Shown here in pieces: positions 18,198-27,842 of a stretch of 64,000 nt of DNA. The stretch's first letter is position 1. The number at the start of each line of letters is the position of its first letter. Below the pieces are notes generated by a model that saw only the letters and a list, made by a program, of their open reading frames with translations, did no database searches and was not told the origin of the DNA. Location of the stretch: NCBI RefSeq assembly GCF_000025985.1, contig NC_003228.3, forward strand, positions 1-64,000, written 5' to 3'. This DNA is from Bacteroides fragilis NCTC 9343 (lineage in GTDB: Bacteria; Bacteroidota; Bacteroidia; Bacteroidales; Bacteroidaceae). The position numbers and the translations under genes are program-made.

Positions 18198-19811
18198 ATG
18201 AAAAACAATTGTCTGATATGTTCCTTATTGTTTGCTTCGGGAATTCAGAATGCTTGGGGAACTCAAATAACAGACCGTAAAGCGAATCCTGATCAAGCGA
18301 AACCCAATATAATTCTGATTATGTGTGATGATATGGGGTTTTCTGATTTATCGTGTTATGGCGGAGAAGTACACACACCACATATTGATTTTCTGGCGGA
18401 AAACGGGATACGTTTCAGTCAATTTAAAAATACGGGACGCAGTTGCCCCAGCCGGGCGGCTTTGCTGACAGGTAGATATCAACACGAAGTAGGTATGGGC
18501 TGGATGACTGCTGTGGATGAACATCGTCCGGGATACAGAGGACAGATATCGGACCGGTATCCTACAATCGCAGAGGTATTTCGTGAAAATGGGTACCACA
18601 CTTATATGAGCGGTAAATGGCATGTTACCGTTGAAGGAGCATTTACCCAACCTAATGGAAGCTATCCAGTTGAACGGGGATTTGAGAAATATTACGGTTG
18701 CCTTTCGGGAGGGGGCAGCTATTATACTCCCAAACCGGTATTTTCGGGTTTGCAGCGCATTACGGAGTTTCCGAAAGACTATTATTATACCACAGCCATA
18801 ACCGATTCTGCCGTTAGTTTTATCCGTCAACATCCGGTTGATGAACCTATGTTCATGTATTTGGCTCACTATGCTCCTCATCTGCCCCTTCAGGCTCCAA
18901 AAGAGAGAGTAGAGGCTTGTCGGGAAAAGTATAAAGCGGGATATGACGTATTGCGTAAACAACGCTTCGAACGCATCCGTCGCAATGGCTTAATCGACAT
19001 TGAAAGAGAACTTCCGGTATTTGAAAAAGAGTTTGGAGGAAAACGTCCCGCATGGAATAGTCTTACTCCGCAGCAGCAGGAACGATGGATTACGGAAATG
19101 GCTACTTATGCTGCCATGATTGAAATTATGGACGATGGTATCGGAGAAGTAATAAAAGCCACTAAGGAAAAAGGTATATTTGATAATACCATATTTTTAT
19201 TCTTAACTGATAACGGTGCTACCAATGAAGGCGATATGATCACGCAATTGCGTGCAGATTTGAGTAATACTCCATTTCGCAGTTATAAGCAATGGTGTTT
19301 TCAGGGAGGTACGAGTGCTCCTCTGATTATCATGTACGGAGGCGGACAACCTGATGGAAAAAAGGGAGCGGTTCGTCACGAATTTACACATATTATCGAT
19401 CTTTTTCCCACTTGCCTGGATATGGCTTCTATTGAATATCCCCGGGAATTTCGAAATCATGCCATTGATGCTCCTGGAGGCAGAACGATTCTTCCGGCGT
19501 TGAAAGGAAAGAAATTATCGAAAAGAGATTTGTTTTTTGAACATCAAACCTCCTGTGGCATTATATCCGGAGACTGGAAGTTGGTTCGGGCTAATGGTAA
19601 GCAGCCGTGGGAACTGTTTAACCTGTTACAAGATCCGTTTGAACAGAACGATTTATCTGCCCGTTACCCGGATAGAGTGAAAACATTGGAAAAAAAGTGG
19701 AATCAATGGGCAGAAAAACAACAGGTATTTCCTTTTGAATACAGACCATGGACTAAGCGTATCAATTATTATAAATCCCTGTATCCTGATCAATCCGGAA
19801 AGGATTTATGA
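18198..19811 (+). CDS. Sulfatase (arylsulfatase type, Cys-type active site)
   Basis: A 537-residue secreted sulfatase with a signal peptide (MKNNCLICSLLFASGIQNAWG). The calcium site is DDMGFSDLSCYGG (Asp44/Asp45). The signature CPSRAALLTG starts at Cys83, which must be converted to formylglycine by a maturase; none is visible in this window. Further family motifs are MSGKWHV, FEKYYGCLSGGGSYY and FLTDNGATNEG. The likely substrate is a sulfated host glycan or a small sulfate ester. It is followed by a hairpin separating it from the convergent PepSY/TonB pair. Confidence 0.9.
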   Translation: MKNNCLICSLLFASGIQNAWGTQITDRKANPDQAKPNIILIMCDDMGFSDLSCYGGEVHTPHIDFLAENGIRFSQFKNTGRSCPSRAALLTGRYQHEVGMGWMTAVDEHRPGYRGQISDRYPTIAEVFRENGYHTYMSGKWHVTVEGAFTQPNGSYPVERGFEKYYGCLSGGGSYYTPKPVFSGLQRITEFPKDYYYTTAITDSAVSFIRQHPVDEPMFMYLAHYAPHLPLQAPKERVEACREKYKAGYDVLRKQRFERIRRNGLIDIERELPVFEKEFGGKRPAWNSLTPQQQERWITEMATYAAMIEIMDDGIGEVIKATKEKGIFDNTIFLFLTDNGATNEGDMITQLRADLSNTPFRSYKQWCFQGGTSAPLIIMYGGGQPDGKKGAVRHEFTHIIDLFPTCLDMASIEYPREFRNHAIDAPGGRTILPALKGKKLSKRDLFFEHQTSCGIISGDWKLVRANGKQPWELFNLLQDPFEQNDLSARYPDRVKTLEKKWNQWAEKQQVFPFEYRPWTKRINYYKSLYPDQSGKDL

Positions 19812-19852
19812 TCCCAACCGTTATTCCAGACCATGAAGATGTGTTGAAAACA

Positions 19853-19907
19853 CCGCAAATTACACAGATTAACATAGAAATGATTATTAAATCTGTGAAA
19901 TTTGCGG
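19853..19907. terminator. Long imperfect hairpin between convergent genes
   Basis: CCGCAAATTACACAGATT at 19853-19870 pairs with AATCTGTGAAATTTGCGG at 19890-19907, with one mismatch and a 19-nt loop. It lies between the sulfatase and the convergent PepSY gene and can serve as a bidirectional terminator. The sequence resembles REP-like hairpins I associate with Bacteroides genomes, an impression that needs a genome search. Confidence 0.6.
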
Positions 19908-19914
19908 TAGCGGG

Positions 19915-20541
19915 CTATAGTAATTTTTTTCTTTTCAGATACATCCAATATCCTGTGACAGGTAATGAAGTTCCTATCAGGGCAGCGATAAAAGTGACGA
20001 TCTTTGAAAACATTCCCGCATAGGTGCCAAAATGTAAAGCACGTACTATTTTCCAGATAGGTGCTCCGCGTTTTACTTCCGCATCAAAGATAAAACTTAC
20101 GATGTCTCTGTACCATTGAAATGACCACATCAATCCGGTGAGTGCACATACTAATAAGATAAGTGCTGCATATAATCCCAGTACAGAGTGTAAATCGAAC
20201 ATTAACCTTCTTCTGCCTTTTTGATGTTCTATAATCAACCGGCTTTTCTTCCACTTGCGCGGCCAGTATACTGTAAGTCCGCTGATCAGGATAAAGATGA
20301 AAAAAAGGGTAGAAATACCTACAATCATTTTACCTGTCGTACGGGTATCATCCATAAGCCACCGATGAAGCTTCATTACGATCATCAAAGGACTTTCTCG
20401 GATGGAATCATATCCCATTATTGTCAGAAGCTCTTCTTTGAATACAAGGATGGCGCCTGTAAAACAAATGATGCTGATCAGGATCCCTGCCGGTAGTGAA
20501 AGCCATAAGTGAATGTAACGGCAATATTTTTTTATCTTCAT
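19915..20541 (-). CDS. PepSY-associated membrane protein
   Basis: A 208-residue inner-membrane protein with four hydrophobic segments (about residues 13-33, 70-92, 120-140 and 175-200). The motifs HLWLSLPAGILISIICFTGAIL, HRWLM, and FDLHSVLGLYAALILLVCALTGLMWSF belong to the PepSY-associated TM family. The histidine-rich helices are thought to bind metal or haem, and members act as ferric-reductase-like partners of siderophore receptors. It is shorter than the usual 350-500 residues. It directly follows the TonB-dependent receptor with no gap, so the two form an iron-uptake operon. Confidence 0.82.
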   Translation of the reverse strand: MKIKKYCRYIHLWLSLPAGILISIICFTGAILVFKEELLTIMGYDSIRESPLMIVMKLHRWLMDDTRTTGKMIVGISTLFFIFILISGLTVYWPRKWKKSRLIIEHQKGRRRLMFDLHSVLGLYAALILLVCALTGLMWSFQWYRDIVSFIFDAEVKRGAPIWKIVRALHFGTYAGMFSKIVTFIAALIGTSLPVTGYWMYLKRKKLL

Positions 20542-22956
20542 TTAAAAATGGTAAGAGATTACTGCTGAGAAATTACGTGGATCGATCTGATTGATATAAC
20601 CTCCGCGATAATACGAATTGTATCCTAATGCATCGAACAGGTTGTTCAGGTATACACGGGCAGTAAACTTGTGGATACTATAGGCCAGCTGGGCGTTTAT
20701 TGTAGTATAACCGGGCATGTCAAAAGGCTTTTCGTTGGTCATGGAGCCGTGTCCGTCCGGCTTGATTGCAAAATCATTAACAGGACGTTTACCTACGAAA
20801 TAGACTCCTATACCGGCTGATAGTCTTTTTAATACTCCTTTGTCGAATCGATATTGAATCCATCCGTTAGCAGTATGTTTCGGGGTATTCATCGGGGCTG
20901 AACCATTTTTAAAGGCCGGGCTGTTTTCGTATTTTGCATCCAGATAAGCGTAACCCATCATTACTTGGAGGTTTTCAAGTATACTTCCGCTTAATTCGGT
21001 TTCAATACCTTTTCTTTTCAGACTTCCCGCTTTATCAAAATAACCGGTAGGTTGAGTAGTTCCCGGATGATAAGTACTATAAGAGAGGTTTTTAGTAAGG
21101 ATATCGAAATATGTCAGGTTAAAGCGCAGGCGGTTATTCAGCCAATCGGACTTGATGCCCACTTCAAACTGGCGGGTCTTCGACGGACCTATTTCATCTC
21201 CGTTCTCCATTCGTCTGGCTGCATGGAGAAGGCTGGTAGTAGTTGTATATGAACCGAACAAATTAATGTTCTTTATCGGAGTCAGCATGATGCCTAACAT
21301 CGGATTCCAGGCATCTCCGGTAGTGGGACCTGCACTTGTGCCGTCCTGACTGCTGATATAACTGTATCTCAGTCCCAGGATAGCCTTTATATACTTATTA
21401 AAAGTCATTACTTCCTGTGCCATTATTCCATAACTTGAAGAATTGGATTCTACCGGGGTTTCGGGAACAAATTTAACCGCGACAGGTAGCACATTCGAGA
21501 TGCTCGGGGCCAGTACGTTGATAGTGTCTATATTGACAGGGGTATAATTGGTGATCGACAGATCGGTGTTTTTGTAGTCGAATCCTAATTGGAATGTATG
21601 TTTAACAGGGCCGGTGAAAATATCTCTGCCGATAAAGTCAAGCTGGAAAGTTGAGTTGCGGTCATCGCGTAATGAACGTGAAATCGTTCTTCTACGCATG
21701 TTATATTCTTTATTGACTACGGTTTTTACGGAAGTACTTGTATTATCCACTTTATATGAAGAGCCGAAATATGCTGCCCGCACACTGATATTATCTGTCA
21801 GCTGGCGAGTGATGCGTGCGGCATAAGTCAGCGTCTTGTTGTTTACGTTATCGTTTTTGAATCCCAGGAATTTGTTGTGTGGCATGTCGTACAGATTCTC
21901 TTCCGTATCTTTCGATAGATTGACTGAACTGGTATAAGGAGTACGGTTATCATTCAGATAATCCATTTCTATGGTAACGCTTGTTTTGTCATCCGGACGC
22001 CATTCTAATGAAGGGTTGATGTATACGCGATTGGAATGGATAACCGGACGATAATTATCCGAACGTTCGAAGGCACCGTTCATACGGAAAGCGATCGTCT
22101 GATTTTTATCCAGAACGGACTGTACGTCGAATGTGGGGCGGAACAATCCCCAGCTGCCTGCCCGCAAAGATACTTCTCCTTCATTGGTGAACTTGGGTGT
22201 TTTGGTTACTACGTTGATTACTCCGCCTGCACTTCCGAGGTCGTTTCCGATACCTTGTGTGACGGCTGCGGAACCTTTGATGACCTGTATGCTTTCTACT
22301 CCCTGCATTTCGGATAAAGCAGAGCCGGTACGGAAATCGGAATCTATCCGGACTCCATTCTTTAAAATAGGTACTCCCCGGTATCCGCGGATGGACATGC
22401 TTTCTCTTACTCCGCCATACGATCCGAAAAGAGTAACTCCGGGTACATTTCTTGCGACATCGGTTACGGTAAGTGCCCCCTGTTCGGTAATCGATTTTTC
22501 TGAGATTACAGAAATACTCTGTATCTGTTCACTGGGACGTAAAGGCATGCGGGTGATGGCATCCAGTTTTTTCGGTTGTTTATATCGTTCTCCGAACACT
22601 TCTACAGTCGATAGTAAATTATCGTCCGGTAAGAGCGTAAACGAGAGTTGCGCTACACTTCTCGAGGTGAGATCGACTGTACGGGTTTGAGTGACATATC
22701 CTACAAAGCTGACATTTATCTTGTAAACTTTACGTGCCAGATTACGCAGAATAAATCGGCCTTCACTATTGGTTGTTGTTCCGATGGTGGTACCTTCTAT
22801 TTGGACAGTGGCCGAAGCCAATGGCGTATCAGTTTCGTCATAGACTACTCCACGGATGGCAGGGACTCTATCGACAGACTCTGGTTCTGTGGCAAAAAGT
22901 AACGATGGGAATATTAGTAAAACTAATAAAAGCAGGGTACTATAAATTTGCTTCAT
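20542..22956 (-). CDS. TonB-dependent siderophore-type receptor
   Basis: An 804-residue outer-membrane receptor. It has a signal peptide (LLLLVLLIFPSLLFA), a carboxypeptidase-regulatory-like domain (GVVYDETDTPLASATVQIEG, about 35-115), a plug domain (SISVISEKSITEQGALTV, VPGVTLFGSYGG, then MSIRGYRG), and a 22-strand barrel ending in NFSAVISYHF with the usual terminal aromatic. The plug pattern and the short PepSY partner indicate iron-siderophore or haem-like uptake rather than a SusC glycan system; there is no SusD beside it. It is expected to be iron-regulated, but I did not find a convincing Fur box. Confidence 0.9.
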   Translation of the reverse strand: MKQIYSTLLLLVLLIFPSLLFATEPESVDRVPAIRGVVYDETDTPLASATVQIEGTTIGTTTNSEGRFILRNLARKVYKINVSFVGYVTQTRTVDLTSRSVAQLSFTLLPDDNLLSTVEVFGERYKQPKKLDAITRMPLRPSEQIQSISVISEKSITEQGALTVTDVARNVPGVTLFGSYGGVRESMSIRGYRGVPILKNGVRIDSDFRTGSALSEMQGVESIQVIKGSAAVTQGIGNDLGSAGGVINVVTKTPKFTNEGEVSLRAGSWGLFRPTFDVQSVLDKNQTIAFRMNGAFERSDNYRPVIHSNRVYINPSLEWRPDDKTSVTIEMDYLNDNRTPYTSSVNLSKDTEENLYDMPHNKFLGFKNDNVNNKTLTYAARITRQLTDNISVRAAYFGSSYKVDNTSTSVKTVVNKEYNMRRRTISRSLRDDRNSTFQLDFIGRDIFTGPVKHTFQLGFDYKNTDLSITNYTPVNIDTINVLAPSISNVLPVAVKFVPETPVESNSSSYGIMAQEVMTFNKYIKAILGLRYSYISSQDGTSAGPTTGDAWNPMLGIMLTPIKNINLFGSYTTTTSLLHAARRMENGDEIGPSKTRQFEVGIKSDWLNNRLRFNLTYFDILTKNLSYSTYHPGTTQPTGYFDKAGSLKRKGIETELSGSILENLQVMMGYAYLDAKYENSPAFKNGSAPMNTPKHTANGWIQYRFDKGVLKRLSAGIGVYFVGKRPVNDFAIKPDGHGSMTNEKPFDMPGYTTINAQLAYSIHKFTARVYLNNLFDALGYNSYYRGGYINQIDPRNFSAVISYHF

Positions 22957-23091
22957 ACATTTAACAGCATTAAATTAATATTAAAATTTAGCGAGCCGCA
23001 AAGGTATGTGTACCTGAAAGAGTCTACAATACCTATAAAAAGGTATAATGCAATGTGGAATCCATAGAATTGGTGAGTTATATAATAAAGA

Positions 23092-23131
23092 AAGCGGATG
23101 AAAGTGATGATTTATTCACTTCCATCCGCTT
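23092..23131 (-). terminator. Terminator of the SulP gene
   Basis: AAGCGGATG-A-AAGTGA (23092-23107) pairs with TCACTT-C-CATCCGCTT (23116-23131), giving a 15-bp stem with one mismatch and an 8-nt loop, just after the stop of the minus-strand SulP gene. Confidence 0.7.
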
Positions 23132-23156
23132 CGTGTGTGCAGATAGTATCAGATGA

Positions 23157-24836
23157 TTAATTTATAATTTCTTTGGCTCTGTCCAACGCTACATTTATAT
23201 TCGGGCAGATGTTTTGTTTTCCCAGTAATTCATAGAAACCCGACTTCTCAAGGGTTTTGTGTACTTTCTCGTTTACTCCCGAGAGTACGATAGTGATCTT
23301 TTCCTTTTGAGACATTTTACAAAGGCTGGTCAGGTTGTGAATACCGGTCGAATCGATGAATGGAACTTTACGCATACGGATGATGCGTACTTTAGGACGG
23401 TCACCCAATTGTGCCATTGTTTCTTCAAATTTGGTGGCAATACCAAAAAAGTACGGACCATTAATTTCATATACCTCCACGCCGGCAGGGATTATCAGAT
23501 GCTCTTCGCATGCGGCAATGTCCAGTTCGTCATTCGGATCGATTTCATCTTTGATGACAGATATCTCGGTTGTTTCCATCACACGTCGCATAAACAGGAT
23601 ACAGGCGATCACCAAACCTACTTCGATGGCAATAGTCAGATCGAAGATAATGGTAAGGAAGAAGGTGATCAGCAATACGGTCACATCCGATTTGGGATTC
23701 TTCAGCAATGCTTTGAATGTACGCCACTCACTCATATTATATGATACGATGACTAATACACCTGCCAGGCAGGCCATTGGGATGTATTGCGCCAGAGGCA
23801 TCAGAAACAGGAGGATCAGCAATAAAACTATAGCATGAATGATACCGGCTACCGGTGTTTTACCGCCATTATTGATATTAGTCATTGTGCGGGCAATGGC
23901 TCCGGTTGCGGGGATGCCACCAAATAACGGTGTGATCAGATTGGCTGTTCCTTGTGCGATCAGTTCGGTATTTGAATCGTGTTTATCTCCTGTCACACCG
24001 TCGGCTACGGTTGCCGATAGTAATGATTCGATAGCTCCCAATACAGCGATTGTAATGGCTACAGGGAATAAATCCTTGATGGCTTCCCAGTTGAGGGTGG
24101 GTATGGCTGCTTCGGGCAATTCTGATTTGATGGTAAAACGATCGCCAATGGTATCGATGGAATCAATGCCGGCATATGTCTTTAATACATATACCCCTAT
24201 CGTTACCACAATAATAGCAATAAGAGAACCCGGTATCTTTTTCGAAAACCGCGGAGTAATGGCAATAATGATGATGCTGAGAATACTTACGACAGCGTTC
24301 CACCAGTTGACTGTGTCGAAATGCCGGAAATAGATCATCCATTTTCCGATAAAGTCTCCCGGAACTTTCTCTCCACCGAAATTCAATCCGAATATGTCAG
24401 CAATCTGGGTTGTAAAAATAGTGACGGCTATACCGCTGGTAAAGCCTACAATGATCGGATAGGGAATAAATTTAATAATCGCTCCCAATTTAAATACTCC
24501 TAATAGGATCAGGAGTATGCCGGCCATCAGTGTAGCTACGATTAATCCCGCTTCTCCATATTGCTGGATGATGCCATAAATGATGACGATGAATGCTCCG
24601 GTCGGTCCTCCGATTTGTACCTTGCTTCCTCCGAGCAAAGAGATGATGAATCCTGCAATGATAGCTGTAATAATTCCTTTCTCGGGTGATACACCTGATG
24701 CGATACCGAATGCGATGGCCAGAGGTAAGGCTACGATACCTACTATGATACCTGCCATCAGATCTGACATAAACGTTTCCTTAGAGTAGTTCTTCAAGGT
24801 AGAGAATAACCTTGGTTTGAAATCCAACACTTTCAT
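23157..24836 (-). CDS. SulP-family anion transporter with STAS domain
   Basis: A 559-residue SLC26/SulP transporter. The membrane part (about residues 20-415) begins with LMAGIIVGIVALPLAIAFGIASGVSPEKG and contains GGPTGAF and the family signature around VAVLGAIESLLSATVADG. The C-terminal STAS domain (about 440-555) contains FIDSTGIHNL, with the serine position typical of anti-sigma-factor-antagonist-like domains. It is probably a proton- or sodium-coupled sulfate, bicarbonate or dicarboxylate transporter; the substrate cannot be decided. It is a single-gene unit with its own terminator. Confidence 0.9.
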   Translation of the reverse strand: MKVLDFKPRLFSTLKNYSKETFMSDLMAGIIVGIVALPLAIAFGIASGVSPEKGIITAIIAGFIISLLGGSKVQIGGPTGAFIVIIYGIIQQYGEAGLIVATLMAGILLILLGVFKLGAIIKFIPYPIIVGFTSGIAVTIFTTQIADIFGLNFGGEKVPGDFIGKWMIYFRHFDTVNWWNAVVSILSIIIIAITPRFSKKIPGSLIAIIVVTIGVYVLKTYAGIDSIDTIGDRFTIKSELPEAAIPTLNWEAIKDLFPVAITIAVLGAIESLLSATVADGVTGDKHDSNTELIAQGTANLITPLFGGIPATGAIARTMTNINNGGKTPVAGIIHAIVLLLILLFLMPLAQYIPMACLAGVLVIVSYNMSEWRTFKALLKNPKSDVTVLLITFFLTIIFDLTIAIEVGLVIACILFMRRVMETTEISVIKDEIDPNDELDIAACEEHLIIPAGVEVYEINGPYFFGIATKFEETMAQLGDRPKVRIIRMRKVPFIDSTGIHNLTSLCKMSQKEKITIVLSGVNEKVHKTLEKSGFYELLGKQNICPNINVALDRAKEIIN

Positions 24837-25028
24837 TTCCTTCTTTTACTTATATAATGTGATAAATGTCGTTATAATCTCCGTTTTGCAAAGTCGAGGT
24901 TGCAAAATTACATAAAATAAATGGCAATATTATGTTTTTGAACATCTTATTTATTTTAGATCGGTTTTGTCTATGTTCTTATAGATATTATTAATGGATA
25001 AAGTTCCGTGTTTTTTGAACTAAATCCT

Positions 25029-25036
25029 TATATTTG
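25029..25036 (+). promoter_or_regulatory. -7 box of the rubrerythrin gene
   Basis: TATATTTG matches the Bacteroides -7 consensus TAnnTTTG, 60 bp before the rubrerythrin ATG. The -33 element is not clear at the expected spacing. Confidence 0.5.
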
Positions 25037-25096
25037 CGTTATTAATAACGGCATATAATCGACAAACGTAATTACCAATCTAAAATAAATCAGATT

Positions 25097-25675
25097 ATGA
25101 CTAAAAGTATTAAAGGCACTCAGACAGAAAAGAATTTGCTGACATCATTTGCTGGAGAATCACAGGCAAGAATGCGTTACACTTATTTTGCAAGTGTAGC
25201 TAAAAAAGAAGGTTACGAACAGATTGCAGCTATCTTTACAGAGACTGCCGATCAGGAAAAAGAGCATGCAAAACGTATGTTTAAGTTCCTTGAAGGAGGT
25301 ATGGTTGAAATCACTGCAAGCTATCCTGCCGGTGTTATCGGTAATACTCTTCAGAATTTGCAGGCTGCAGCGGCAGGCGAACATGAAGAATGGTCTTTGG
25401 ATTATCCGCATTTTGCAGATGTTGCAGAACAGGAAGGTTTCCCAATGATCGCTGCTATGTATCGCAATATCTCTATTGCAGAAAAAGGGCATGAAGAAAG
25501 ATACCTTGCTTTCGTAAAAAATATAGAAGTTGCATCTGTATTCGCTAAAGAAGGCGAAGTTGTATGGCAGTGCCGTAACTGTGGTTATATCGAAGTGGGT
25601 AAAGAAGCTCCTGAGGTATGTCCGGCATGTCTGCATCCACAAGCATACTTCGAAATCAAGAAAGAAAATTATTAA
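25097..25675 (+). CDS. rbr: Rubrerythrin
   Basis: A 192-residue non-haem iron protein. The diiron domain contains the paired ligand motifs (FAGESQARMRY, ETADQEKEHAK, and AEKGHEERY), and the C-terminal rubredoxin-like domain holds iron with CRNCGY and CPACLHP. It reduces hydrogen peroxide in the cytoplasm of anaerobes using NAD(P)H-derived electrons. It is monocistronic, with a strong hairpin terminator directly downstream. The length and metal ligands are normal. Confidence 0.95.
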   Translation: MTKSIKGTQTEKNLLTSFAGESQARMRYTYFASVAKKEGYEQIAAIFTETADQEKEHAKRMFKFLEGGMVEITASYPAGVIGNTLQNLQAAAAGEHEEWSLDYPHFADVAEQEGFPMIAAMYRNISIAEKGHEERYLAFVKNIEVASVFAKEGEVVWQCRNCGYIEVGKEAPEVCPACLHPQAYFEIKKENY

Positions 25676-25692
25676 CAGATTGCATTTTGCAG

Positions 25693-25732
25693 AAAGGTGG
25701 AGCTATACTTAAATATAGCCCCACCTTTTCTT
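25693..25732. terminator. Bidirectional terminator between rbr and nadB
   Basis: AAAGGTGG-A-GCTATA pairs with TATAGC-C-CCACCTTT over a 6-nt loop and is followed by TTCTTTT. It lies between the convergent rubrerythrin and nadB genes and could serve both. Confidence 0.8.
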
Positions 25733-25758
25733 TTATCTCTCTGTTGAGTTATTTTTTT

Positions 25759-27330
25759 CTATTTACCGGCATGCGGATAATCGACCGTGTAGTGAAGACC
25801 GCGGCTCTCTTTACGCTCCATGGCCATACGCATAATCAGATAACCTACATTGATCATATTACGCAGCTCACATATTTCTTTAGATGCTACACTACGCTTG
25901 AAAAGGCTTTCGGTCTCTTCATATAAGATATCCAGACGATCCCATGCACGTTTCAACCGGAGATCGCTGCGGACGATACCTACATAGGTACTCATGATCT
26001 GATTGACTTCTTTCATGCTTTGAGTAATAAGTACCATTTCTTCCGGTGAGCGGGTACCTTCGTCATTCCATTCCGGAATTTCTTCGTTATAAGTATATTG
26101 GTCGATAACCGATAAACAATGTCTGGCAGCAGCATCTGCATAAACCACTGCTTCTATCAGTGAGTTTGAAGCCAACCGGTTGCCACCATGCAAACCTGTA
26201 CACGAACATTCGCCGGCAGCGTATAGCCGCTCGATAGAAGATTGGCCATTCAAATCCACTTTAATACCTCCGCAAAGGTAATGAGCCGATGGTGCTACAG
26301 GGATATATTCTCTGGTAATATCGATTCCCAGGCTCAGGCACTTCTCATATATATTGGGGAAGTGTTTTTTAGTCTCTTCCGGATCTTTATGAGTTACGTC
26401 GAGGTAAACGTGGTCGTCTCCACGGTTTTTCATTTCATTATCGATAGCACGCGCTACGATATCACGCGGTGCCAGAGACAAACGGGGATCATATTTCTGC
26501 ATGAACTCTTTCCCGTCCATGGTACGAAGTACACCACCGTATCCCCTCATCGCCTCGGTAATGAGGAAAGAAGGACGATCGCCCGGATGGTAAAGCGCTG
26601 TCGGGTGGAATTGTACGAATTCCATATCTTTTACGGTTCCTTTTGCCCGATATACCATGGCAATGCCGTCGCCGGTTGCTACAAGCGGGTTGGTTGTAGT
26701 CTGGTAGACAGCCCCTACTCCACCTGTTGCCATTAATGTCACTTTGGCCAGATAAGTATCCACTTTCCCTGTTTTCGGATCGAGTATGTAGGCTCCATAA
26801 CATTTGATGTTCGGTGTCTGACGGGTGACGGTTACTCCTAAATGGTGTTGTGTCAGGATTTCGATGGCAAAATGATTTTCAATAACCGTTATATTCGGAT
26901 GTTGTTGTACGGCTCGAATCAGGCTGTCCTGAATTTCGGCGCCGGTATTATCTTTATGGTGCAGGATACGAAACTCCGAATGACCTCCTTCCCGGTGAAG
27001 ATCGAACTCTCCTTTTTCGTTTTTATCGAAGTTTACACCCCAACTGATCAGTTCTTGTATCTGTGCGGGAGCTTCACGTACGACTTTTTCTACAGCGGTA
27101 CGGTCACTGATCCAGTCACCGGCAATCATTGTATCTTCAATATGTTTTTCAAAATTGTCTACCAGCAGATTGGTCACTGAGGCCACTCCTCCTTGGGCAA
27201 AATAAGTGTTTGCTTCTTCCAGCCCGCTTTTGCAAACAAGGGCAACTTTTCCTTTATGTGCCACTTTTAGGGCAAAACTCATTCCGGCGATACCAGAACC
27301 GATTACGAGGAAATCGAACTTTTTAACCAT
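25759..27330 (-). CDS. nadB: L-aspartate oxidase
   Basis: A 523-residue flavoprotein that oxidises L-aspartate to iminoaspartate, the first step of NAD synthesis. The FAD site is FLVIGSGIAGMSFALKVA at the N-terminus. The family motifs FAQGGVA and REGGHSEFRILH are present, together with MEFVQFHPTALYHPGDRP and the C-terminal HGGNRLASNSLIEAVVY. In anaerobes fumarate serves as electron acceptor. The other quinolinate genes (nadA, nadC) are not adjacent in this window. Length is normal for the family. Confidence 0.93.
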   Translation of the reverse strand: MVKKFDFLVIGSGIAGMSFALKVAHKGKVALVCKSGLEEANTYFAQGGVASVTNLLVDNFEKHIEDTMIAGDWISDRTAVEKVVREAPAQIQELISWGVNFDKNEKGEFDLHREGGHSEFRILHHKDNTGAEIQDSLIRAVQQHPNITVIENHFAIEILTQHHLGVTVTRQTPNIKCYGAYILDPKTGKVDTYLAKVTLMATGGVGAVYQTTTNPLVATGDGIAMVYRAKGTVKDMEFVQFHPTALYHPGDRPSFLITEAMRGYGGVLRTMDGKEFMQKYDPRLSLAPRDIVARAIDNEMKNRGDDHVYLDVTHKDPEETKKHFPNIYEKCLSLGIDITREYIPVAPSAHYLCGGIKVDLNGQSSIERLYAAGECSCTGLHGGNRLASNSLIEAVVYADAAARHCLSVIDQYTYNEEIPEWNDEGTRSPEEMVLITQSMKEVNQIMSTYVGIVRSDLRLKRAWDRLDILYEETESLFKRSVASKEICELRNMINVGYLIMRMAMERKESRGLHYTVDYPHAGK

Positions 27331-27437
27331 AAGTTTTAGTGTTTATCACCGCAAAGCTACAAAATAAGTTTTTTCGTTGTGCTTTTCGTTGCCATTAATT
27401 CATAAATTTACTAACTTTCCGCCAAAAATCTGACAAA

Positions 27438-27836
27438 ATGAACCGTATCTTTCATGCTCGCATTGTCTGGTACCAATATTTCCTGCTGGTTGTATTGGGT
27501 GTTAATGCTTTTGGTTTCTTATGGTGTAAGAATATTATATTAGCTACTCTGATGATGTTGTTTCTGATTGTTGTTATCGAACAGATCATACATACTGTTT
27601 ATACCGTTACGGCAGACGGCCTGCTGTTACTTAATCATGGCCGTTTTATCCGTAAGAAAACCATTCCTATTGCAGAAATTACTTCTATCCGGAAAGTCCA
27701 TTCTATGAAATTCGGAAGTTTCTCTGTAACCAACTATCTATTGATAGAATATGGAAAAGGGAAATACGCTTCTGTACTTCCGGTGAAAGAAAAGGAATTT
27801 ATGGAACTGATTGAAAAAACAAGAAACTTAATTTAG
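27438..27836 (+). CDS. Small membrane protein with PH-like domain
   Basis: A 132-residue protein with two closely spaced N-terminal membrane helices (about residues 12-30 and 33-55) followed by a bacterial PH-like domain (TVTADGLLLLNHGRFIRKKTIPIAEITSIRKV). The pattern matches small bacterial PH-domain proteins of unknown function that sit at the inner membrane with the domain in the cytoplasm. It starts 107 bp from the divergent nadB gene and ends 6 bp before lpdA, so it is probably co-transcribed with the latter. Confidence 0.7.
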   Translation: MNRIFHARIVWYQYFLLVVLGVNAFGFLWCKNIILATLMMLFLIVVIEQIIHTVYTVTADGLLLLNHGRFIRKKTIPIAEITSIRKVHSMKFGSFSVTNYLLIEYGKGKYASVLPVKEKEFMELIEKTRNLI

Positions 27837-27842
27837 TGAACT

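Noticed and set aside
19808..20023. Short plus-strand frame after the sulfatase
   Set aside because: It lies across the hairpin and the 3' end of the opposite-strand PepSY gene and has no recognisable features.
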